Assembly: GCA_020426515.1 (NCBI GenBank)
Contig: JAGQPW010000046.1
Span: forward strand, 2,455-36,810
Source of the DNA: Planctomycetaceae bacterium
GTDB taxonomy: Bacteria > Planctomycetota > Planctomycetia > Planctomycetales > Planctomycetaceae
Direction: 5' to 3'
DNA: 34,356 nt
Position 1 is the first letter of the stretch; each line of letters begins with the position of its first letter. This document shows positions 1 through 7,837 of this stretch, one piece after another. The position numbers and the translations under genes were made by a program. Below the pieces are notes generated by a model. The model was not told the DNA's origin and did not search any database. It saw nothing but the letters and a program-made list of their open reading frames with translations.

Positions 1-339
1 TACGCCATCTCCGTCGATGGCAAAACCGAAGTGCAGCTGACCGATGACCTCAACACAGTGAACTGGGCTCCATACTTCCATCCCAGCGGCAAGTTCATCA
101 TCTGGACGCGCGCGGATTACTCACGAGGCCCCATGTTCGCCAACTTCGACCTGTTCACGATGCAGCTCTCCACTGTGGACGGAAAACTCCACGGCGGAGC
201 CGTCGCCCGCATCACCGACGATCCCAAAGCCGATGTCCTCCCAGTCTTCAGCAACAACGGCAAACAACTCATGTGGACCAGCAGCCGTACGGAAGACGGT
301 TCGAGCCAACTGTGGATTGCCGACTGGCTGGGGGAGTAG
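1..339 (+). CDS. TolB/PD40-type beta-propeller protein, 3' end only
   Basis: The reading frame is open from the first base of the window and stops at TAG 337-339, so only the last 112 residues are visible. They show two WD40-like PD40 blades: one around HPSGKFIIWTRAD and one around FSNNGKQLMWTSSR, each following an aspartate-containing strand (LTDDLNTVNWAPY, ITDDPKADVLPV). This pattern is typical of TolB-like propellers in periplasmic or secreted planctomycete proteins, which often carry other domains upstream. Here the protein ends almost directly after the last blade (WIADWLGE). What precedes it, including any signal peptide or enzymatic domain, is outside the window, so the full role cannot be given. 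The blade assignment is fairly secure; the function is not. Confidence 0.8.
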   Translation, partial: YAISVDGKTEVQLTDDLNTVNWAPYFHPSGKFIIWTRADYSRGPMFANFDLFTMQLSTVDGKLHGGAVARITDDPKADVLPVFSNNGKQLMWTSSRTEDGSSQLWIADWLGE

Positions 340-412
340 CGCCCATAACGGCTGCCGCGGCAGTGTGAAATGGTTTTTGAGTACCCATACTTATCGAATG
401 AGGGCCAATTAC

Positions 413-1372
413 ATGTTTGGATGGTTGAAGAAGGACTGGAGAAAGTCGCCAGCACATTTACTATTGTTGAGCAAGTTCCGTAACGGAGATTGCCCTGAAA
501 GGTATGTCAACGCGGATCATTGGAAAGCGGCACTTGGTGATGCCCCTGGAAATGTCATTGCTGACTTTGTCGCAGACAAAGTAGTGACCAATGGAAACAT
601 CGAGGACAAGGTCATATTCAAATTCAAGCTTACGGAACTAAAGGAGATCGCCAAATGCAACGGGATAAAAATCTCTGGTCGGAAAGAAGACTTGGCGAAG
701 CGACTAGTGGAGAGAGATTCCAACGCGATGCTTGAAGCGACCAGAGACGTCATCGTTCTCGTTTGTACTCACGATGGTCGAATTCTCGTAGACGAGTATC
801 TCGATCGCCAAATGGAGGAGAGGAATGACGCTGTAAATCAAACACTCGCCGCTCTCGACAGACTGCAATTCGCGGAAGCGGTTAGGGTCGTTGCGAAGTA
901 CGAGTCATCGCAGGTCTTCCCACGGGGAGTCGGGATCAACTGGAGGAACCCTGATGTCGCGCGAGGCACGACTCGCCTTCGGTATGTGTTCGAACACGTC
1001 CCTGAACTCTTGCTAGGTGTGAATAACCTTGTGTTGGCCGAGTTGCGAAAAGCTGCGGCAATGATGGACTTGTGGGGAGTAAGTTCTGCAAAGCCTTGGT
1101 GCTCAATGGACTATGCAACTGGAACTCATCTCGACCATGACGCTTGCGCCAGAATGTTGATGTTCCATGCAAGTCACCTATACAAGCTCCAAGAGTATGT
1201 CGCCATGGGAATAAAGCGGGTTGAAATCGTTGGGACGTTTGACGGAGCCACTTGTGAGGCGTGCAAGAAGATAAATGGAAAGAAGTATCCTATCTCAAAG
1301 GTTCCACAGCTTCCTAATCCGTTTTGCACTTGCAAGCTTGGATGCAGGTGTACGATGGCTGCAATTGTTTGA
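413..1372 (+). CDS. SAP-like domain protein with C-terminal phage-head (gp7/Mu F)-type cysteine motif
   Basis: The ATG at 413 gives 319 residues and is preceded by AGGG eight bases upstream; an in-frame ATG at 398 is an alternative. Around residues 70-102 lies a segment resembling the SAP helix-extended-loop-helix fold (LTELKEIAKCNGIKISGRKE, then DLAKRL), a DNA-binding motif. The C-terminus carries CEACKKINGKKYP followed by a CTC and CRC cluster. This resembles the C-terminal Cys motif of SPP1 gp7 / Mu gpF minor head proteins (CxxC...dGk...HpxCRC), but the conserved His before CRC is replaced by other residues. The middle 150 residues are not recognised. The gene is visibly richer in A/T codons than its neighbours (AAA, AAT, GAA, ATA are frequent), suggesting horizontal acquisition. 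No other phage genes flank it. The CDS is near certain; the function is unknown. Confidence 0.8.
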   Translation: MFGWLKKDWRKSPAHLLLLSKFRNGDCPERYVNADHWKAALGDAPGNVIADFVADKVVTNGNIEDKVIFKFKLTELKEIAKCNGIKISGRKEDLAKRLVERDSNAMLEATRDVIVLVCTHDGRILVDEYLDRQMEERNDAVNQTLAALDRLQFAEAVRVVAKYESSQVFPRGVGINWRNPDVARGTTRLRYVFEHVPELLLGVNNLVLAELRKAAAMMDLWGVSSAKPWCSMDYATGTHLDHDACARMLMFHASHLYKLQEYVAMGIKRVEIVGTFDGATCEACKKINGKKYPISKVPQLPNPFCTCKLGCRCTMAAIV

Positions 1373-1379
1373 CCGACAC

Positions 1380-1466
1380 GCCGCAAAACGCCGCTGCTTT
1401 AGCTGATGCGCTCCGGGAATCGTCAACAAGATGTTCTTGTTGAGGTCGACCAGGACGACGTCAGCG
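1380..1466 (-). pseudogene. Remnant of the 3' end of nagA
   Basis: Read on the minus strand this stretch encodes AADVVLVDLNKNILLTI...QRR, which aligns without gaps to the C-terminus of the intact NagA of this window (PADVVLFDLSEDASLKI...QRR). At the DNA level, GAGGTCGACCAGGACGACGT is matched at about 2094-2120 with one difference. There is no start and no N-terminal part. It appears to be a detached copy of the last 30 codons, joined to the small-protein remnant at 1474-1598 through a piece of the hairpin repeat. Confidence 0.6.
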
Positions 1467-1478
1467 GCCCCTACTTGT
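1462..1478 (-). repeat. Partial copy of the AGTAGGGTCC hairpin repeat at a gene-fragment junction
   Basis: The 17 bases 1462-1478 (plus strand CAGCGGCCCCTACTTGT) match 1657-1673, the end of a full repeat copy, with one mismatch. The piece sits exactly between the small-membrane-protein remnant and the nagA-tail remnant, so it probably marks the recombination joint. Confidence 0.55.
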
Positions 1479-1598
1479 TCGTAATCCGACGAATCCCCAG
1501 ATGGCAATGCAGAGCCAGCTGGTTGAGGCTGTTCCCAGGTAGCGGTAAAGAGCGTCACGGCCGGCCGCACCTCCCTCATTGTTGGGCATGAACAGCTG
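1474..1598 (-). pseudogene. Truncated second copy of the small two-helix membrane protein
   Basis: Minus-strand translation gives LFMPNNEGGAAGRDALYRYL followed by GTASTSWLCIAIWGF. This aligns to residues 34-66 of the intact neighbour at 1666-1890 (LFMPDNAGGMAGRLAMYRYL, then GSMTVCWFVIAIWSW). The first 33 codons, with the first membrane helix, are missing: homology breaks exactly where a 22-bp hairpin repeat begins (1599). Near the 3' end there is a one-base deletion relative to the intact copy, shifting the frame across the old stop. With no start codon and this shift it should be a dead copy. Confidence 0.65.
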
Positions 1599-1670
1599 AG
1601 TAGGGTCCGCTGTGCGGACCAGTGACACGTTGGCCACCACGATCTGTTGGTCCGCACAGCGGACCCTACT
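1599..1670. repeat. Perfect 22-bp inverted repeat pair, each arm itself a hairpin
   Basis: The arms are AGTAGGGTCCGCTGTGCGGACC at 1599-1620 and its exact reverse complement at 1649-1670, separated by 28 bases. Within each arm GGTCCGC-TGT-GCGGACC can fold by itself (7-bp stem, 3-base loop). A third identical copy lies at 2011-2032. This is the structure expected of a REP-like or mini-mobile repeat. No transposase is nearby. The left arm truncates the pseudogene at 1474-1598 and the right arm overlaps the stop codon of the gene at 1666-1890. Confidence 0.85.
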
Positions 1671-1890
1671 TGTGCGAAAGTTTGAACCACGACCAGATCG
1701 CGATAACAAACCAGCAAACCGTCATCGAGCCCAGATATCGGTACATCGCCAGCCGACCGGCCATTCCACCGGCATTGTCAGGCATGAACAGCTCAGTGGC
1801 GACGATCCCCGCACAGCCCAGCAGGGCGGCGGTGGAGAAGGGGATAAAGAACCACCAGTAGTTGGGGCGGTTGCCGTCGTGTGCCTGCAT
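1666..1890 (-). CDS. Small two-helix membrane protein, unknown function
   Basis: A 74-residue protein starting at ATG 1890, preceded on the minus strand by an AAGG-containing site (GAGGCAAGGCTC). Two hydrophobic segments are visible: about residues 11-33 (YWWFFIPFSTAALLGCAGIV) and 56-70. Between them is a soluble loop, LFMPDNAGGMAGRLAMYRYL, which is the part best conserved in the truncated neighbour copy. The short charged N-terminus (MQAHDGNRPN) suggests an inner-membrane peptide. The stop codon TAG (1666-1668) is formed by the first bases of the adjacent hairpin repeat. Existence of a paralogous remnant with conservative substitutions supports that this is a real gene rather than a chance frame. 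No family is recognised. Confidence 0.65.
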   Translation of the reverse strand: MQAHDGNRPNYWWFFIPFSTAALLGCAGIVATELFMPDNAGGMAGRLAMYRYLGSMTVCWFVIAIWSWFKLSHK

Positions 1891-1923
1891 GAGCCTTGCC
1901 TCGTTGAACGTGTGTATTGATGC

Positions 1924-1953
1924 AATATACCTGCACGAGTTGCCACTCGGCAA
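1924..1953 (-). promoter_or_regulatory. Putative promoter of the small membrane protein gene, with overlapping inverted repeat
   Basis: On the minus strand TTGCCG (1953-1948) and TATATT (1929-1924) are separated by 18 bases and lie 34 bases upstream of ATG 1890. A perfect 6-bp inverted repeat GTTGCC-ACTC-GGCAAC (1939-1954) overlaps the -35 element and could be an operator. The promoter assignment rests on sequence match only. Confidence 0.4.
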
Positions 1954-2010
1954 CAGCGGCCGAGCAGGGGCCGTGGTACCGACCGCTCGATTCGCAGCGA
2001 CACAGACGTT

Positions 2011-2032
2011 GGTCCGCACAGCGGACCCTACT
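2011..2032 (-). repeat. Third copy of the 22-bp hairpin repeat, at the end of nagA
   Basis: GGTCCGCACAGCGGACCCTACT is identical to the arm at 1649-1670. On the minus strand it begins AGTAGGGTCC, and the TAG inside it (2030-2028) is the stop codon of nagA, exactly as the copy at 1649-1670 supplies the stop of the small membrane protein. The hairpin immediately after the stop could also act as a transcript-end or RNA-stabilising element. Confidence 0.8.
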
Positions 2033-3182
2033 TTGGATAGCGTCGTTGGCCCTGCAAGTACACTTCGCGAATCTTCAGAGAGGCGTCTTCGCTGAGGTCG
2101 AACAGGACGACGTCGGCGGGGTGGTCGACCTGGAGTTCTCGGTCCGGAAGACCCATCAGGGACGAGGGGATGCGGTGGGCCATGGCCCAGGCGTAGGGAA
2201 GGGGGATGGCGGTCAGCTGCATCATCCCGGCGACGCATTCTTCGGTGAAGGCCCCTGAGCCAGCCAGATACTGACGCTGACCAGCGACGACGATACGGCC
2301 ATCGTCCAGGACTTCACAGCGGCCTCCGGCAGCGGCGTATTCTCCGGGAGGGCAGCCTGCGAGGCCGGATGAATCGCAGGTGATGATGACGTTTTCGGGC
2401 CCCTTGGCGAGCAGCACACTGCGGGCGACACTGGCGGGAATGTGGTGGCCATCGGGAATGATGCTGGCGGCCAGCCTCGGTTCGGCCAGCTGGTCCCAAA
2501 GATAGTTGGGATGCCGGGGAAGCGTGCCGTGTGCTCCGTTACCAAAGTGCGTCGTCATCTGTGCCCCGGCATCGACAGCAGCGGCGATTTGAGCGGAGTT
2601 GGCCGCTGTGTGACCAATGGCACAAACCACGCCTGACGCGGTCAGGTGCTGAATAAACGGCACCGAGCCTTCCGTCTCGGGGGCGAGAGTGACGAGTCGA
2701 ATGCGGCCGCCCGAGGCTTCCTGCAGTTCTTCAAACTCGGAGATGCTGCAAGGACGCACGTGCTGGAGAGGATGAGCCCCACGCGGTCCATCTTCGCGCG
2801 AGATATTCGGGCCCTCAAGGTGGCAGCCCGAGACCATGTGGTTGACCCACGGGAACTCCTCGCAGGCTGCGCGGATGACCTCAAAGCCGTGCTTGAGTGC
2901 CGCCTGTGAGTTAGTGATCAGCGTCGGGAAGACGCGCGTCATGCCGTGAGGGAGCAGCGATTCGAGTACCTGCACGACCTGCTCGACCGTCAGTTGCTCG
3001 TCGCTGAACCAGATATCGTGTGCTCCGTTGACCTGAAGGTCGAACAGTCCGGGAGCGAGCCAGGGGAGGGAGGCAACCTGATCGGCCGAGAGGTCCAGCG
3101 GCGTGAACGCAGCGATGTTCTCGCCGTGGAACTCCAACTGCACCGGGTTGCCGGTGTCGATGTGCCGACCAGTCACCTGCAT
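2028..3182 (-). CDS. nagA: N-acetylglucosamine-6-phosphate deacetylase
   Basis: A 384-residue amidohydrolase of the usual NagA length. It would remove the acetyl group from GlcNAc-6-phosphate in amino-sugar and cell-wall recycling, in the cytosol. Family landmarks in order: LFDLQVNG near residue 47 (start of the barrel), GCHLEGPNIS (metal-binding Glu), AIGHTAANS and TTHFGNGAHG (metal and substrate histidines), IIPDGHHIP, and ITCDSSGLAG, where the Asp corresponds to the catalytic Asp of the E. coli VTDA motif. The THFGNGAHG form differs from the classical THLFNAM, so this is a divergent subfamily. It starts six bases after the lpd stop and is probably co-transcribed with it. The stop codon comes from a 22-bp hairpin repeat, so the last residues may have been altered by that insertion. 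Confidence 0.9.
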   Translation of the reverse strand: MQVTGRHIDTGNPVQLEFHGENIAAFTPLDLSADQVASLPWLAPGLFDLQVNGAHDIWFSDEQLTVEQVVQVLESLLPHGMTRVFPTLITNSQAALKHGFEVIRAACEEFPWVNHMVSGCHLEGPNISREDGPRGAHPLQHVRPCSISEFEELQEASGGRIRLVTLAPETEGSVPFIQHLTASGVVCAIGHTAANSAQIAAAVDAGAQMTTHFGNGAHGTLPRHPNYLWDQLAEPRLAASIIPDGHHIPASVARSVLLAKGPENVIITCDSSGLAGCPPGEYAAAGGRCEVLDDGRIVVAGQRQYLAGSGAFTEECVAGMMQLTAIPLPYAWAMAHRIPSSLMGLPDRELQVDHPADVVLFDLSEDASLKIREVYLQGQRRYPK

Positions 3183-3188
3183 GACGAC

Positions 3189-4613
3189 CTACTTGCGTTT
3201 GGGGCGGTAGACGTGCGTCGCCTGTGCGTACACTCCTTCCGCCGATTCCATAATCGTTTCCGACAGCGTGGGGTGAGCGTGAATGCTCTCGGCCAGATCG
3301 CGAGCGACCGCTGCGGTTTCCACGGCCAGGACTCCTTCGGCAATCAGTTCGCCCGCCCCAGGCCCCACGATGCCGACGCCGAGAATGCGTTCGGTGGTGG
3401 GGTCGACGATCAATTTCGTCAGTCCTTCGGTGCGGCCGATCGTCTGTGCTCGGCCAGAAGCGGCCCATGGGAAACGAACGATCGTCACTTCGCGGCCTTC
3501 AGCCTTGGCCTGTGTTTCTGTGAGTCCGCACCAGGCGACTTCGGGATCGGTGAAGACGACGGCGGGGATGGCGATGTTGTCGAATTCAGCAGGTTCGCCC
3601 AGCAGCGTTTCCACAGCCACCTTGGCTTCGCGGGTTGCCTTGTGAGCGAGCATCGGTTCGCCGGCAACATCGCCGATAGCCATAATGTTGGGATCGGCAG
3701 TTCGCATGCAGCGATCAACCACGACGAATCCACGGTCGGTCACTTCGACCTTGGTGTTTTCCAGCCCCACTCCCTTGCCGTTGGGGATGCGTCCCACGGA
3801 AACGAGCACGCGGTCAAAGGTCTGCGGTGTGGTGACCCCTTCGCCTTCGAGTTCCGCCACGATCCCTTCTGGCGTCGCTTTGACGGAGAGCACCTTGGTG
3901 TTGGTGTGAATCGCGGCGAACTGTGATTCGAGTCGCTTGCGGAGCGGGTTCGCGAGATCTTTGTCGGCCCCGGCAAGGATAGCGGGGAGCATTTCAACGA
4001 CGGTCACTTTTGAGCCGAGCGCGGCATAAACCGACCCCATTTCGAGGCCGATGTATCCACCTCCAACGACCATCAATTTTTCGGGAACATCCACCAGATT
4101 CAAGGCCCCGGTGGAGTCCATAATGCGATCATCGCCCAGGTCGAGGAACTTGGGCATCGCGGGGCGTGAGCCAACGGCGACAATGCACTTGTCGAACGTC
4201 AGCTTGCTGGTCGAACCATCGGCGTGCTTCAGGTTGAGCGTGTTGGAATTCTCGAACTCGCCGCGGGCCTGAATGAGTGTGACGCCGCGGGCATCGCACA
4301 ACTGCTTAATGCCGCCGGTCAGCTTGGTGACCACGCCATCCTTGAAGTTTCGGACCTTGTCGAGGTCGATCTTCGGGGCATCAAATGTGACTCCCCATTC
4401 ATGCGACTCGCGGGTCTCGTTAATCAGCTTCGCAATGTGCAGCAGGGCCTTGGAGGGAATGCAGCCTCGGTTGAGGCAAACGCCGCCCGGTCGCGGGTCC
4501 TGATCGATCAGCACCACCTTCATGCCATGATCGGCCGCTTCGAACGCAGCGGGGTATCCCCCCGGTCCACCGCCAAGAACGACCAGTTGGGCATGCGTGA
4601 CTTGTTCCGACAT
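3189..4613 (-). CDS. lpd: Dihydrolipoyl dehydrogenase (E3)
   Basis: 474 residues from ATG 4613, chosen because GGAAG lies seven bases upstream; the frame extends to 4697, but the extra N-terminal residues look non-coding. The enzyme reoxidises dihydrolipoamide of 2-oxoacid dehydrogenase or glycine cleavage complexes with NAD+, using FAD. Visible features: FAD-binding [12 protein letters not shown] (residues 12-23), redox disulfide [13 protein letters not shown] (Cys46 and Cys51), NAD-binding [12 protein letters not shown], second FAD contact [17 protein letters not shown], and the C-terminal catalytic pair HAHPTLSE. Everything needed for activity is intact. No E1 or E2 genes are nearby; instead it forms a two-gene unit with nagA. 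Confidence 0.95.
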   Translation of the reverse strand: MSEQVTHAQLVVLGGGPGGYPAAFEAADHGMKVVLIDQDPRPGGVCLNRGCIPSKALLHIAKLINETRESHEWGVTFDAPKIDLDKVRNFKDGVVTKLTGGIKQLCDARGVTLIQARGEFENSNTLNLKHADGSTSKLTFDKCIVAVGSRPAMPKFLDLGDDRIMDSTGALNLVDVPEKLMVVGGGYIGLEMGSVYAALGSKVTVVEMLPAILAGADKDLANPLRKRLESQFAAIHTNTKVLSVKATPEGIVAELEGEGVTTPQTFDRVLVSVGRIPNGKGVGLENTKVEVTDRGFVVVDRCMRTADPNIMAIGDVAGEPMLAHKATREAKVAVETLLGEPAEFDNIAIPAVVFTDPEVAWCGLTETQAKAEGREVTIVRFPWAASGRAQTIGRTEGLTKLIVDPTTERILGVGIVGPGAGELIAEGVLAVETAAVARDLAESIHAHPTLSETIMESAEGVYAQATHVYRPKRK

Positions 4614-4919
4614 AGTGACTTCCGTCTGATTTGCTGACGTGGCCGTGGCCGCGTGATTCTGTCTCGTTTCGATGCCCGTATTCTCTGCGGGTCGCACATG
4701 GCGGACGATAAGTGATCTGACGCTGCGAAGAAAGCGTTACCGCAAGTCAGTCGAGGTGTCTCGCTTACCAGACAGCCCTTCGGTGAACGCTCGACACCTC
4801 AGTTGGATCAACGACCGCAAATATCAGAAGCGTGCATGCCCTCCGAATTGGGCCTCGTCGCCGCAAACCCGGCCTGTTAACGTGCACTCCGCCTCCATGA
4901 AACTCCCCATGCTGACACA
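4614..4919. other. Intergenic region between divergent lpd and EEP-family genes
   Basis: About 300 bases that should hold promoters for both directions. No convincing -35/-10 pair, RNA gene or repeat was found by eye. Short frames crossing it lack a recognisable product. Confidence 0.5.
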
Positions 4920-5891
4920 ATGTCTCCAGAACCACACCCTGCCGAACTGTCTGCTCCTCCAGTCCCCTTGCTGCGAAAACAGCTGGGCCGTCTCGGCCTG
5001 CGTGTCATCGCCGGAGTGACCCTGGCGGGACTGCTGGTAAGGTTGCTGACGGGCGATCGCTGGCCGGTACTGGCGACGCTATTCTACGCGACGCCGTTGC
5101 CGCTGCTGGTTGTGGGGAGTGCGGTTTCCCTAATTGGAAACCTGGCACGGGGTCAGCGCGCGTGGAGCCTTGTGTGGTGCGTGCTGCTGCTGGGCACCGC
5201 AGGGGCCTGCTGGCAACGGGATTTCGAACGTCAATCGCCGCAGGAACTGTCCGGCGATGAAATTCGAGTGATGTTCTGGAACGCGGCCCGGCAACAGGAC
5301 ATGACGGACGCTGCGGCGTTCATCAACAGGGTGGATGCCGATGTTGTGGGGCTGGTTGAAGCGGGCCGGGCGCAGCCGGAACATCGTCGATTCTGGGCCG
5401 AACACTGCCCGGAATACGATGTCTCGTTTTTGGGAGGCGGGCTGATTCTGCTGGTGAAGGGGACAAGCGGTGAAACGGTTCCGGGCGACCTGGGGTACGA
5501 GTCGTTCTATCGCCGCATTCCGGTTCGCGTACGCGATCGCGAGTTCATGTGTGTGGTCGTCGACCTGAAGTCCGATCCGCTGTATCCACGCGGCCCTGTG
5601 CTGGGAAAACTCGCCGCCGACATGTCCGAGTTTCACGAACAACCGCTGGTCGTGATGGGCGACTTCAACACGCCGTCTGATTCCATTCACTACGCGGCTC
5701 TGAGGGAATCTCATCGCGAAGCATTCGAGAGCGCCGGTCACGGTTACTCCCCCACCTGGCCGTATCCCTGGCCAGTCATGACGCTGGACCAGATGTGGCT
5801 CAATGGAAAGGTTGATGTGCTGCAATGCGAACGCGTTGCCCCGGTGCATTCTGATCATTTCGCTGTACTAAGCTGGTTGCAACTGCTCTGA
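4920..5891 (+). CDS. Membrane-anchored endonuclease/exonuclease/phosphatase (EEP) family protein
   Basis: A 323-residue protein with two parts. Residues about 25-100 contain three hydrophobic segments (LRVIAGVTLAGLLVRLL, LFYATPLPLLVVGSAVSLIG, WSLVWCVLLLGTAGACW). From about 118 the metal-dependent EEP fold follows with its motifs in order: IRVMFWNAA (Asn), VVGLVEA (metal-binding Glu), VVMGDFNTP (Asp and Asn), MTLDQMW and HSDHFAVLS (Asp-His). The active site is complete. The same arrangement of three helices plus an EEP domain is common in bacterial membrane phosphodiesterases of unknown substrate, with the catalytic part probably outside the cytoplasm. It could act on nucleic acid, phospholipid or another phosphodiester; the sequence does not decide. 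No strong ribosome site precedes the ATG. Confidence 0.85.
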   Translation: MSPEPHPAELSAPPVPLLRKQLGRLGLRVIAGVTLAGLLVRLLTGDRWPVLATLFYATPLPLLVVGSAVSLIGNLARGQRAWSLVWCVLLLGTAGACWQRDFERQSPQELSGDEIRVMFWNAARQQDMTDAAAFINRVDADVVGLVEAGRAQPEHRRFWAEHCPEYDVSFLGGGLILLVKGTSGETVPGDLGYESFYRRIPVRVRDREFMCVVVDLKSDPLYPRGPVLGKLAADMSEFHEQPLVVMGDFNTPSDSIHYAALRESHREAFESAGHGYSPTWPYPWPVMTLDQMWLNGKVDVLQCERVAPVHSDHFAVLSWLQLL

Positions 5892-6080
5892 ATGATCCGG
5901 TCGCAACAGTTATCCCGAGGGAAACTGCAGCGAAATGCGCTGTCGGCGACAGACTGTGGCAGAAAGGCAACCTGGACCGATTTCGTGTCCTAGGTTTGCG
6001 TCGACTATTCCGAACAGGTCGCCCAATGGGTGCCCGCCTTTCGTTGAACGAATGCGTTCGAGTTTCCTGGAGCCAAAGAC

Positions 6081-6437
6081 ATGTCTGCTGATCCTTGGGA
6101 TCGTCCAACCATGGACGACTTGCGCCGCGTACTGAATGAGATTGGAAAGTCGGATTCAACGCATGTACGGGCAGCTGAGCGATTGGAACTGTCCGTTCCT
6201 GCCGAGTTACTGACGCCTCGTGGAAACACCGTCAGCGTGATGACCCGCGAGATCAGCCGCTTTGGAATTGGTCTGCTGCACAACGGCATTGTCCCATTGG
6301 GAGAAGTGACCGTGCGGATGGCCAGCGACACCAGAGAATTCGAATACCGCGTGCAACTGGAATGGTGTCGCCCGTGCGAAGGGGGCATGTACATCAGCGG
6401 TGGCCGGTTTCTCAGCCAGACCCGCAAGTCCGGCTAA
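6081..6437 (+). CDS. PilZ-like domain protein
   Basis: 118 residues. The core resembles a PilZ cyclic-di-GMP receptor domain: an arginine-containing RAAERLELSVPAELL segment, then TREISRFGIGLLHNG in the position of the family's (D/N)xSxxG motif, and C-terminal strands ending in ISGGRFL. The first arginine motif (HVRAAERLE) deviates from the canonical RxxxR, so c-di-GMP binding is uncertain. The stop TAA (6435-6437) overlaps the stop of the convergent gene at 6434. Likely a cytosolic single-domain regulator; partners are not evident. Confidence 0.7.
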   Translation: MSADPWDRPTMDDLRRVLNEIGKSDSTHVRAAERLELSVPAELLTPRGNTVSVMTREISRFGIGLLHNGIVPLGEVTVRMASDTREFEYRVQLEWCRPCEGGMYISGGRFLSQTRKSG

Positions 6438-7630
6438 GGCGCTGCCGTTGAACTCAGGCTCGATGCAGCGCCACTGCCGATGCGCAGGACGCAGCGGAAC
6501 CCGACATCGGGAATGCCTTTGGTCATGGTCTCGTGACTGCGCGCCCACAACTCCCAACCACGTGGATTGCCCTTGATGACATGGTGACCGACAGGGTCTC
6601 CACGCTGCGGTCCCGTCCAGTCTCGACGGGGAGATCCATCCGGAGCCAATGCCTGCTTGAACGCATCGTTCTGATACCAGTCAGCGCACCACTCGCGGGC
6701 ATTTCCGGCGAGATCGAACACGCCAAACGGGCTGACATCGGAATGAAAACTCATCACCGGATCCATCTGTCCAGGTTCGCGATGCCTGGACCATAACGGA
6801 CGGCCTTCACCCCACGGATAGGTGAAGCTGCCATTGCCTCGCGCGGCCCGCTCCCATTCGGCTTCAGTGGGAAGGCTGCGGCCGCGTGCTTCGGCATACT
6901 CCCGGGCCAGATTGAACGAAACCCCGAGCGCCGGCTGATTCTGCTCGGCCCGTTCATTACTGGGAGCTGCGATCAGCTTCTTGTCGTTCACGCGCAACTG
7001 TTCACGAAGATCGAGAAACTGGCCGACCGTAACTTCGTGAATGTCCATATAGAAATCGCTGACAAAGGCCGGATGTTGCGGTCGGCAATCGGCGGGGCCA
7101 CTGTTAGTGCCGACTTCGGTCACGCCGCCCGGAATCAGCACGAGCACCATGCCGTCGGCAGTACAGCGAATACGTTTTGGCCAGCCAGACTCCGTCACGT
7201 CACCCGGCAAAGCCTCGAACCCGGAGGGAAGTTTCAGTGTGGAACGGACCACGCCCTTCGGCGGAAGTCCGGCAATCATGAACGATGAATTCTCGCCGGC
7301 TGCCGGAGACAAGCGATCGCTGGATCGGGCCGTAGCGGTTTCGGAGGGAGGAGCAATCTCAAAGTTCGCGTGGGCCGGAAGAACTTCAAAATCCCGCGTC
7401 GTATAAAACTTTGGGCTCACTTCGACTTCAGCAGCCGGGAGCTTCTTGGCCTTGCCTGGCCCGCCAGCTGCAGGCTGCGCTGGCGCAGGAGTCAACGAAA
7501 CTGGGGAAGGAGGCGGGGCAACCAGAGGGGGCGGCGCTGCTGGACCACTCTCTCCGCCCCCGCAGCCGTTCAGCAGCGTGAGACTAACCAGAATCAGTAA
7601 GGAGATGCTTCGAGACATGCTGTTGAACAT
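6434..7630 (-). CDS. Lipoprotein with SUMF1/formylglycine-generating-enzyme-like domain
   Basis: 398 residues from ATG 7630 (alternatives 7618 and 7654; no clear ribosome site decides). A signal peptide with lipobox LLNGC (Cys23) is followed by a Pro/Ala-rich linker and then a SUMF1-type domain from about residue 150. Its motifs are VLVLIPGGVTEVG, DIHEVTVGQFLDL, LGVSFNLAREYAEARGRSLP, TEAEWERAARG, FDLAGNAREWCADWY and DVGFRCVLRI. The region equivalent to the catalytic cysteines of true formylglycine-generating enzyme contains no cysteines (it reads NPRGWELWARSHET), so oxidase activity is unlikely; many planctomycete members of this fold are non-catalytic or bind ligands. Expected location: periplasmic face, lipid-anchored. 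Confidence 0.85.
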   Translation of the reverse strand: MFNSMSRSISLLILVSLTLLNGCGGGESGPAAPPPLVAPPPSPVSLTPAPAQPAAGGPGKAKKLPAAEVEVSPKFYTTRDFEVLPAHANFEIAPPSETATARSSDRLSPAAGENSSFMIAGLPPKGVVRSTLKLPSGFEALPGDVTESGWPKRIRCTADGMVLVLIPGGVTEVGTNSGPADCRPQHPAFVSDFYMDIHEVTVGQFLDLREQLRVNDKKLIAAPSNERAEQNQPALGVSFNLAREYAEARGRSLPTEAEWERAARGNGSFTYPWGEGRPLWSRHREPGQMDPVMSFHSDVSPFGVFDLAGNAREWCADWYQNDAFKQALAPDGSPRRDWTGPQRGDPVGHHVIKGNPRGWELWARSHETMTKGIPDVGFRCVLRIGSGAASSLSSTAAP

Positions 7631-7837
7631 CCACGATTTTCGATTGAATTTCAATGATCGAGAGTCGAAAGTTGAAAGTCTCGAGTTAAGAGCTGCGGGC
7701 CAATCGTCAGCCGCTGGCGGCGAGCCGCACGACGCGACTCGGTTGTTCTCGACTCACGAAAGCCGTAAAAGGTCGCAATTGACCCTGATGCTTTGGCTGT
7801 CTCCTCCGCAAATCGCGGAATTGCCCCCTGGAACCCT

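Noticed and set aside
352..363. CTGCCGCGGCAG palindrome after the first partial gene as a terminator
   Set aside because: It is a perfect palindrome but has no loop bases, and the T-run comes ten bases later; too weak to call.
2946..3926. 326-codon plus-strand frame opposite nagA and lpd
   Set aside because: It crosses the boundary between two well-supported minus-strand genes and has the composition of an antisense shadow.
4614..4697. N-terminal extension of lipoamide dehydrogenase
   Set aside because: The frame is open to 4697, but the extra residues are Thr/Ala/Asn-rich with no family match, and the ATG at 4613 has its own GGAAG site.
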